In this document: piece by piece, positions 56,592 through 64,000 of the stretch
How the letters are laid out: the number at the start of each line of letters is the position of its first letter
How positions within the stretch are numbered: position 1 is the stretch's first letter
From: Endothia cerciana
Taxonomy: Eukaryota > Ascomycota > Sordariomycetes > Diaporthales > Cryphonectriaceae
Assembly: GCA_026119935.1 (NCBI GenBank)
Contig: JALRMH010000067.1
Span: 93,808-157,807, forward strand
DNA length: 64,000 nucleotides
Direction: 5' to 3'
The notes under the pieces: model-generated
Seen by the model: the letters and a program-made list of their open reading frames with translations, nothing else
What the model was told of the DNA's origin: nothing
The model's database searches: none
Made by a program: the position numbers and the translations under genes

Positions 56592-57577
56592 GCGATCTCT
56601 GAAATCGGCACGAACCCCAGGGCTCAAACCAATGATAGCGCCGACAGCGCTGGCGTAGCAAAGGAACTACTACGAACAGTGGAGGAGGAGCATGATAGCA
56701 TACCTCATCTGAGAGAACAATAGACTTGGTTGAAGTCTACAACCTTGTGCCAAGTGTGCTGCCTTCGTGACATGCGTTCGATCCTGCGAGGAAGGCGACT
56801 GACTCACCGTGATCACCCAAACCCGGCGGGCGGTGGCGAGATGTGCTCCGCGTGTAAGGTGGCAACATCGCTGGTGGAGGACTCCATAGATAAGAGAATT
56901 TTTTTTTTTCCAAAAAAAACCCCCAAAAAAAAACCCCCCCCAACCTACGTTGTTGTTATGATTATTATTATCATCATCATAATCATCATCATCATTATCA
57001 TTATCATTATCATTATACATGTCAAAATATCGGGAGTTGAGGCACGTTGAAAGCGCCATTGAAGGTGCCTTGGGGTGATATGCATCTCACTGTGGTTGCC
57101 CAATGGTCAACACGTCACTGAGGGGCTCCGAGACAGGCCGAGACGGGGCCCACTGGGGCCCAGCGCGCTCTCCGCCCCGTCTGACGAGAATCTCAAGACC
57201 ATGGCCTGCTGGATAGAATTCTGCGCCCGCTACTGGACCAAGCTCGTCCCCAACAGGTTTTGTATTGCTATGATTCACCTTCTACCGCTGCTGGTGACCA
57301 GTAGTGGAGCGGAACAGCATTTCTTGCCGCCCTGAGAAAGAGGAACACACGCGGCTCTTGGCCGCCGATCCAGCAAACCCGGACAAAAAGACCCTACCGA
57401 TAGTGCGCTCCCGCAGACCCCGACAGCCTCACCACTCACCCTCCTTTCTCAGGTTTGAGACTCTGCAAGTACGCGGTCTTCACCTGAGCAGCGACGGCAC
57501 CCCCCAGCGGCCACGTCACCTGGGCTGAGACTGAGGTCGTCACCGATGGGGGAGAGCCCATCTCCCTCCCTCGAAGT
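56592..57577. other. Intergenic stretch with low-complexity tract
   Basis: Between polyubiquitin and the ETP1-like gene. Contains T, A and C homopolymers at 56899-56940 and an ATT/ATC triplet tract at 56959-57018. No gene. Confidence 0.5.
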
Positions 57578-59716
57578 ATGCATTCGTACTCCTACCACCT
57601 CAAACTAGAGCTCTACCCAAGCCCGTTATCGACTGGTCCCACGGCCGGCGCGGAGATCGCCGGGGCGACCGGCGTCTGGCTGCCAACCCCAGAAAGTGCG
57701 ATCTTCGACATCCTCCCCTCCCACCCGCGACGAGACGACGACACGGCCTCCAGTCCCTCCACGAAACGGGATAAACAGAAGGGCACATCCCCCCTTGAGG
57801 AGTACCTGCCCGCCGAGGACCGCCGGCTCCTACGCCGCAACCCGGCCAGGGTGATCGACTGCGGAGCGTCGAGGTCGTCTCCGGTGGACGAGGGTGAAGG
57901 AGGCGACGGCAATACCGTCATTGTCAATACGAGCAAGAGGAGGGAACGGTCCAAGAGCTTTCCGGCGCCGGGCTTCCGTGCCGGTATAGGGCCTCGGACG
58001 GCGGTCAGGGACTGGCGCTTCGGGCCCATTCAGATCGAGAGCCTCGACGTCCACTACGGCAAGATGGCCGGCGGTCACCAGCCCAGCCCGGCCGCCTCGC
58101 TGGGTCCAAACTTGGGCGGTCCGGGGACCGAGACGAAGGCCCAGTTCATGCCACTAGGCTGCAAGAATACGGAGGCAGGGTGGGGTATTGTACACCTCTA
58201 CCGCGAGGCACGGGATCTGGAGCCCGCAGGTACTACGGGCGAGGGCTTGAACGGCGAGGACGGCACAATCCTGTGCATACCGGCCGTCCCGAGCTACCTC
58301 TCACCCGTCGGATTCCTGAACTTCGTGGGGCAGAGGTGGCTCAGCGACGTGGCGCATTACAGGATGCTCATGACAAGCATGCTGGGCACCTACATGGTGC
58401 TGATGAAGCTTCGTGACCGCGAGGCGGCCGAGGCATGGAGGCACGAGTTTGACGGCAAGGCTTTCGGCCCTATGCGGGAGGAGGCGGTCTGCCACGTCAC
58501 ATTCATAAAGTCCATCACCATCGAGACGCCCTCGCAGCCGACCGCCAGCTCTTCCAAAGCCTCCGCGGCCGGGCATATCAACTCGCTGAAGCCCTTCCCG
58601 CCACCGACCCCCGACCTCGTCGAACTACCTACGTGTACGGTCTGCCTCGAGCGCATGGACGAGACGTCCGGCCTCATCACCATACCCTGCCAGCACGTCT
58701 TCCACTGTACCTGCCTGCAATCGTGGAGGGGCTCCGGCTGTCCAGTCTGCCGCGCGACGAACCCAACACCGACCTCCGCGGACGCGAACGACCCGTATTC
58801 CCATCCCTTCGGCCAGGGGATCTCAAATATATGTGGGAGATGTAACACCACCGACGATCTCTGGATCTGCCTGATCTGCGGGAACGTGGGGTGCGGACGC
58901 TACAAGGGGGCGCATGCCAAGGAGCACTGGAAGGAGACGGCGCACTGCTTCAGCCTCGAGCTGGAGACGCAGCACGTCTGGGACTATGCAGGCGACATGT
59001 GGGTGCACCGGCTGATCCGCGAGAAGGGCGAGGGCAAGGTGGTCGAGTTCCCCAGCACGGACATGGCAGCGCGGGGTGGGGGCAGGAACGGGCGGGCCGG
59101 GCCGGAGGACGCCGACGTGGTGCCCCGCGCGAAGCTGGACAACATCGGCATGGAGTACACGCACCTCCTCACGAGCCAGCTGGAGAGCCAGCGGGTGTAC
59201 TTTGAGGAGATATTCAGCAAGGCCGCCGACAAGGCGGCCAAGGCGTCGGCAGCCGCGGAGGAGGCGCGCTCGCAGGCGGCCGAGGCGATGAGCAAGCTGC
59301 GCGTGCTGGAGGCGGAGCACCGGGCCCTCAAGAACGAGACGATCCCACAGCTGGAGCGGGACCTCGGGCGGGAGCGCAGGCGGGCCGACAAGTCGACGGA
59401 GCTGGCGCGGAGGATGGGGCAGTCGCTGCAGGAGGAGAAGCAGCTCAACAAGGGCCTCATGGAGAAGGTCACGCACGTCGACAAGGAGGTGGACAGGCTC
59501 AAGGCGCAGGCGGAGGCACTGAAGGCGGAGGCGGACGAGCAGAAAGACATCAACCATGACCTGGCCGTGTTCATCTCCGGGCAGGAGAAGCTCAAGGAGA
59601 TGGAGGAGGAGGGCAAGGTGACGCAGGAGGAGCTCGACGGCGGCGAGACGAGCGTGCCGGAGAAGAAGGGCAAGGGCAAGGGCAAGGGCAAGGGGAAGGG
59701 CAAGGCGAAGAGGTGA
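57578..59716 (+). CDS. ETP1: ETP1/BRAP2-type RING and UBP-zinc-finger protein
   Basis: A single exon of 712 residues. The order of domains is that of BRAP2/Etp1. There is an RRM-like BRAP2 domain (about 180-315; FLNFVGQRWLSDVAHYRMLM, VLMKLRDREAAEAWRHEFDG). A RING finger follows at about 350-391 (CTVCLERMDETSG, CQHVFHCTCLQSW, CPVCR). A UBP-type zinc finger lies at about 415-470 (CGRCNTTDDLWICLICGNVG, CGRYKGAHAKEHW, TAHCFSLELETQHVWDYAGD). A long Ala/Glu/Lys coiled coil (about 520-690) precedes a Lys/Gly tail of alternating KG. BRAP2 binds nuclear-localisation signals and limits MAPK scaffolding in animals; yeast Etp1 is involved in ethanol tolerance. An E3 ligase role is inferred from the RING. 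The N-terminal 150 residues are disordered. Confidence 0.93.
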   Translation: MHSYSYHLKLELYPSPLSTGPTAGAEIAGATGVWLPTPESAIFDILPSHPRRDDDTASSPSTKRDKQKGTSPLEEYLPAEDRRLLRRNPARVIDCGASRSSPVDEGEGGDGNTVIVNTSKRRERSKSFPAPGFRAGIGPRTAVRDWRFGPIQIESLDVHYGKMAGGHQPSPAASLGPNLGGPGTETKAQFMPLGCKNTEAGWGIVHLYREARDLEPAGTTGEGLNGEDGTILCIPAVPSYLSPVGFLNFVGQRWLSDVAHYRMLMTSMLGTYMVLMKLRDREAAEAWRHEFDGKAFGPMREEAVCHVTFIKSITIETPSQPTASSSKASAAGHINSLKPFPPPTPDLVELPTCTVCLERMDETSGLITIPCQHVFHCTCLQSWRGSGCPVCRATNPTPTSADANDPYSHPFGQGISNICGRCNTTDDLWICLICGNVGCGRYKGAHAKEHWKETAHCFSLELETQHVWDYAGDMWVHRLIREKGEGKVVEFPSTDMAARGGGRNGRAGPEDADVVPRAKLDNIGMEYTHLLTSQLESQRVYFEEIFSKAADKAAKASAAAEEARSQAAEAMSKLRVLEAEHRALKNETIPQLERDLGRERRRADKSTELARRMGQSLQEEKQLNKGLMEKVTHVDKEVDRLKAQAEALKAEADEQKDINHDLAVFISGQEKLKEMEEEGKVTQEELDGGETSVPEKKGKGKGKGKGKGKAKR

Positions 59717-61088
59717 GACTGTCCGTCCAAGGTACACACGGTGGTCTACAATGATACCCTCAGCGACTTTGTGTGTACATATTTTGGTCTTGGCGTTAAG
59801 AGATTACTATACGGGGTAGGGGCCCACGCTCGTCTGTCTCACGGACAATTCCAGCCCGGCGTCTTGCCTATCGGATGGCGACGCCATGGCGACCTGCCAG
59901 AAGGGAACATAAGTTGCGCGGAGGAGGCCTATCGGCCGGCCAAAGTGTGAGGGAGCCCCGGCCTGTGCCCTGACGGAAGTGCAAGTTGTAGCCTACAGAC
60001 CCCTCGAAGGTCGCCTCCCAACCGGTCCTGCGGATGATGCAGGAGGGGGATTTTGTTGGGAGTTGAATGTCTCCTCGAGAGCCTCTGGCATACCTTGGGG
60101 GTAGGGGGCTGTTGTTGTTGTACTATTGTATGGTACGTAGCAAGAACCCCAACCCCAAAACCTTGGCAGGGCAGGGCAGACGGCTGCAGGGCCACAGAGC
60201 CTGCACGCCAGCTTCTGCTACCAGTATGGTACCATGGTACCCCTCCCTACTGTGGTACCCCGCAGCAGCCCCATCGCTCCGTACCGTCATGACATGACAT
60301 GACATGACAAGCCCTATCTTGCATTTGTCTTGGCAGGGTCCCGAAGAGGGAACCAGTTCAGAGAGACGACACAGTGGCTACGGAACAAGTTTGGGAGGCA
60401 CCAGCCACGGTAGAATAGAATAGTCGTCGCTGGGCCGGCGCGACTGGACCTGGGCGAGACCCGGTAGGTGTGTACATCTGTAGTAATGTGACCCAGGTCA
60501 CGTCACTAGGCCACACCAGAGATACCATAGCACGTGCCTAGTATCTACCATGGCATGCATAGTATAATACAGGCGGGCGAGCCCCCACTGGGATACAAGG
60601 AACCCCGTCGACCCCATGAATTTTTTCGAGCTGCCTACCCTCGCCTTCTCCTCTTCCTCCTCCTCCTCCTCCTCCTCCTCCTCCTCCTCCTCCTCCTCCT
60701 CCTCATCATCATCATCATCACTTACCTCGGAACAGCAACGCCCAATCTCGCCTTACTTTTTTTGTGTGTGTAACCGTATAGAGAGAGGGCCCAGTCCCAC
60801 GTCTACTGGTCTTTGGATGCCCTTATGTTCACAATGTCAACCTGAACACCCAGGCCTTCCCCCCTCCCCCCAATCTCTACATCCATCACTCGCCCCCCGT
60901 CTGTTCCCGCCCGGTGCTCCCGGGTTGCGGCCGGATGCGATAGCGACACAACCAGCAGACTCACGTCACGCGCCCCCGGAGACCTGCTCCCCCCTGACAC
61001 CGAGCATCCTCAGGGCCATATATCGGGTCCCTATCCGCCTCGGTCGCTGCGACGCAGAGCCGAGGCCCAAGGCAGGGCAGGCTTCACG
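59717..61088. other. 1.4-kb intergenic stretch
   Basis: Between two + strand genes. Short direct repeats (TGACA units near 60289-60309) and a long TCC/TCA triplet array are visible. No gene. Confidence 0.5.
60654..60720. repeat. (TCC)n-(TCA)n triplet array
   Basis: About sixteen TCC/CTC units followed by six TCA/ATC units, some 370 bases upstream of the acyltransferase start. Confidence 0.9.
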
Positions 61089-63484
61089 ATGCCCCCCGGC
61101 AAGGGCGCTGATGACGCGCCTCCTCAGAGCGCGAGCTCTCCCAAGTCCCACACCGAGCTCTACCCCATGAGCAACTGGAAGTATGACACCTTCCTGTGGT
61201 TCATGTCCATCTTCGTCGACCTCTTCTTCCGCGAGGTCCACCCGCGGGGCTCCTGGAAGGTTCCCAGGCAGGGGCCCGTCCTGTTCGTCGCCGCGCCGCA
61301 CGCCAACCAGGTAAGCTCTGTCTCCAGCCTAGCAGAGGGGCAATCCTGCGAGGACCAGGCTGACCAGGTCGTTGCCCCAAGTTCGTCGACGCCCTTATCC
61401 TCCAGCGGACCCTGAAGAACGAGGCGAGGCGGCGGGTGTCCCTCCTCGTGGCCCAGAAGTCTGTCCACGGCTTTATCGGCTGGGCGTCGCGCCAGACAGG
61501 CGCGGTCCCCGTCGGCCGGGCCCAAGATGCCGCCAAGCCCAAGGACGGCCTCGTCTCCCTGCCCGACCCCATCAGGGATCCCACTCTCATCCGGGGTGTC
61601 GGTACACACTTCGACAAGGAGGCCGAGGTCGGCGGCATGATCTTCCTGCCCTCGGCCAAGGGCCAGGCGAGCACCAGTGTCGACATCGCGGAGATCCACG
61701 GGCCCGAGGAGATCAGGGTCAAGCGCCCTTTCAAGACGAAGCTGGCGCTCTTCCAGCTTACAGGCCGCGAGGACATCGACGAGTCGGGAAACTTTGCGGA
61801 CGAGGGCCTCGAGGGCGTGAGGGAGGGCTACGAGGGGACCAAATACAAGCTGGCCCCCCATATCGACCAGACCAAGGTGTACGAGGCCGTGTTCGACCGG
61901 CTGAGGTCCGGAGGCTGCGTGGGGATCTTCCCAGAGGGTGGTAGCCACGACCGCACCGGACTGCTGCCCATCAAGGCTGGCGTCGCGATCATGGCGCTCG
62001 GTGCCCTGGCCGGGTCTCCCGACGTCGACCTCAAGGTCGTGCCGGTAGGCATGAACTACTTTCATGCCCACAAGTTTCGGTCAAGGGCAGTCGTCGAGTT
62101 CGGACAGCCGATCGAGATCCCCACGGAACTCGTCGACATGTACAGGCACGGGCAGAGGCGGGACGCCATCGGTCAGCTCCTGGACTCGGTATACCAGGGC
62201 CTGGCTGCTGTGACAGTGCAGACCCCCGACTACGACACTCTCATGCTCATCCAGGCTGCCCGTCGCCTCTACAAGCCGACCGGGAAGAAGCTGCCCCTTC
62301 CGTATGTCGTGGAGCTGAACCGGAGGCTGGCCATGGGCTACGAGCGGTACAAGGACGACCCGAGGATCGTGCAACTCTCCAAGGATGTCAAGGAATACAA
62401 CAAGCAGCTTAAGTACCTGAACATCCGCGACCACCAGGTCCAGTATGCCAGGATGCCCATCCACACCGTCGTCCTCACCGCCATCTATAGGGTGGTGAAG
62501 CTCCTGGTGCTCCTCATCGGGACGCTTCCCGGCCTCATGCTCTTCACGCCCGTCTTCGTGTTGACAAAGTACATAAGCATAAGGAAGGCCAGGGAGGCAC
62601 TGGCGGGCTCATCGGTCAAGATACAAGGCCGTGATGTGATGGCGACATGGAAGATAATGACCGCCCTGTTCTTTGCGCCGATCTTGTACAACACCTACAT
62701 CTGCATATTTGTGTGGAGGGTGTACGCGGACCGCCTCTGGGGCTACTGGGATTATGCCCCCGGCTGGATACCGCTCTGGGTGGCGTTCCCCACCGGCTGG
62801 GTCCTGTTCCCGCTGATCACGTTCGCCGCCCTGCGCCTGGGAGAGGTGGGCATGGACATCTTCAAGTCGCTGCGGCCCCTGGTCATGTGCATCAACCCGG
62901 CGTCCAGTTTCAACATCCAGCAGCTGAGGGAGCGGCGGGCGGACCTGAGCGAGCGGGTGACGGAGCTCATCAACGAGCTCGGACCCGAGATGTTCTCCGA
63001 CTTCGACAAGACGCGGATCGTGCCTGATGCGGCGAGGGAGGATGGCCGGCCGAAGACGCCCGGCGCGGTCGAGCCGCCGACTAGGAGACGCGACAGCGAC
63101 ATGTCGAGCGCCGGCGGTGAGGCGGAGAGCCCGGCGCGGCCGCTCGTCCGGCGCGACACCAGCTCGTCGAGCCGGGGGCTGCCCAAGAACGAGTCGTACA
63201 GCAACATTGGCAAGGTGGGCATGTTCTCGACGCGGCCGCCGTCGCGGTCACGGAGCCGCAGCAGCAGCAGCGGCGGGGCGTTCGGCTCGGCGGGCTTCCC
63301 CATCAGCGCGTTCACGACGCTGGACTCGAAGGAGGGGCTGGACGAGGTGAGCCGCAAGATCCGGGAGGAGATGAAGGGGCGCGGCGAGCTGCGGAGGCGA
63401 AAGAGCGAGGGGAAGAAGGCGTTTGAGCTCCAGGGTGATGACAGCGAGGATGAGGACGAGGCATCTGGGAAGAAGGGGACGTAG
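61089..63484 (+). CDS. Glycerol-3-phosphate O-acyltransferase (Gpt2/Sct1 family)
   Basis: Exon 1 is 61089-61310, the intron is 61311-61381 (GTAAGC...CCAAG), and exon 2 is 61382-63484, giving 774 residues. The PlsC acyltransferase motifs are present: block I as AAPHANQFVDALILQ (catalytic His and Asp), and the substrate block GIFPEGGSHDRTGLLPIKAG at about 255-275. KVVPVGMNYFHAHKFRSRAV lies downstream. Three hydrophobic segments follow at about 440-465 (VVKLLVLLIGTLPGLMLF), 500-520 and 534-565. The C-terminal 170 residues are Ser/Arg/Glu-rich and probably phosphorylated, as in yeast Gpt2. The enzyme makes lysophosphatidic acid from glycerol-3-phosphate (or dihydroxyacetone phosphate) and acyl-CoA at the ER, the first step of phospholipid and triacylglycerol synthesis. 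Which of the two yeast paralogues it matches cannot be told here. Confidence 0.94.
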
Positions 63485-63923
63485 CCGGGCCGTCGGACCG
63501 AGTAGTGACAGATGAATGCACCATTTCCCCGGAGACAGTCGCGGTGTGCGTGTGGGCGCGAGCTGGAGGACCAGGCTGCGGCCTCTGCGGCAGCGCGGTC
63601 CCGGATGTATAAAACCGATGGAGCTCGGAGCTATGTAGAGCCAGCCCTGCGCACCGCCTGACAGGACGACGGGATACACGTACAAGGCTGCAAGGCAAGT
63701 CGGGGAATGGCGTATTTACGGAAATGGGCTGGGTTGTTGATCGGCCCCGCGCGCGCGCAGCCGCCCCCGCGCCAACCTGGTGGTCCTGTCAGGCCGCTCC
63801 GGGAGTCTGACAATGGCCGAGATGTCCTTTAAGTTGTGCTGTAAGTGTGAGCGGGTCTTATATATTGGGCCATGGACACTGGGCGCCGCAGTCACCGACC
63901 GGTCCAGGAAGTCAGCCGCTGGT
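63485..63923. other. 3' flank of the acyltransferase gene
   Basis: About 440 bases with no coding-like frame; a short GC dinucleotide run lies near 63748-63758. Confidence 0.5.

Positions 63924-63999
<76 letters not shown>
63924..63999. repeat. 76-nt uninterrupted G homopolymer at the window end
   Basis: Every base from 63924 to 63999 is G, followed by a single T at 64000. It is over five times longer than any other G/C run in the window, so an artefact is likely. Confidence 0.9.

Positions 64000-64000
<1 letters not shown>

Noticed and set aside
1..64000. CRISPR array, operon, biosynthetic gene cluster or clearly novel multi-gene system
   Set aside because: Tandem repeats are simple microsatellites without spacers, genes are mono-cistronic eukaryotic genes of unrelated function, and no polyketide, peptide or terpene synthase is present.

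Overview
This window is nuclear DNA from a filamentous ascomycete (Pezizomycotina, most likely a Sordariomycete; the species cannot be fixed by eye). The evidence is short introns with GTRNGT donors, CTRAY branch points and YAG acceptors, GC-rich third codon positions, and a set of fungal housekeeping genes on both strands without operons. I saw no tRNA, rRNA, CRISPR array or intact transposon.

Layout. The first 32.8 kb is gene-rich: the C-terminal part of a GPATCH1-type G-patch protein (+), a Whi2-like BTB-fold regulator (+), a broken PQQ-type sugar/sorbosone dehydrogenase (+), SEC13 (-), the PTS2 co-receptor PEX20 (+), CAF40/CNOT9 (+), a very large Ser-rich GPI-anchored surface protein (-), a CPA2 K+/H+ antiporter (+), the ERCC1/Rad10 nuclease subunit (-), an unrecognised 398-residue protein (-) and GDP-mannose pyrophosphorylase MPG1 (-). 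From 32.8 to 50.5 kb only two convincing genes appear: a small dsRBD-like protein (-) and the farnesyltransferase beta subunit RAM1 (-). The rest of that half holds microsatellites, homopolymers and short coding-like stretches in shifting frames. The last 13 kb is again dense: a Zn(II)2Cys6 regulator with an atypical zinc cluster, polyubiquitin (three repeats), an ETP1/BRAP2-type RING/UBP-zinc-finger protein and a Gpt2/Sct1-type glycerol-3-phosphate acyltransferase, all on +. The final 76 sequenced bases before the last T are all G.

How the genes relate. They are mostly unrelated housekeeping functions: secretion (SEC13), mannosylation and cell-wall supply (MPG1), a wall/surface protein, prenylation (RAM1), ubiquitin (UBI4, ETP1), peroxisome import (PEX20), mRNA decay (CAF40), lipid synthesis (GPAT), DNA repair (RAD10) and stress signalling (Whi2-like). 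I see no secondary-metabolite cluster and no clear new multi-gene system. The observations most worth checking are the splice-site ambiguity that decides whether the large Ser-rich protein carries a GPI anchor, the apparent ceiling of 14 on C/G homopolymers, the decayed sugar dehydrogenase, a UIM-like helix at the end of Rad10, and several gene-relic candidates in the gene-poor half.
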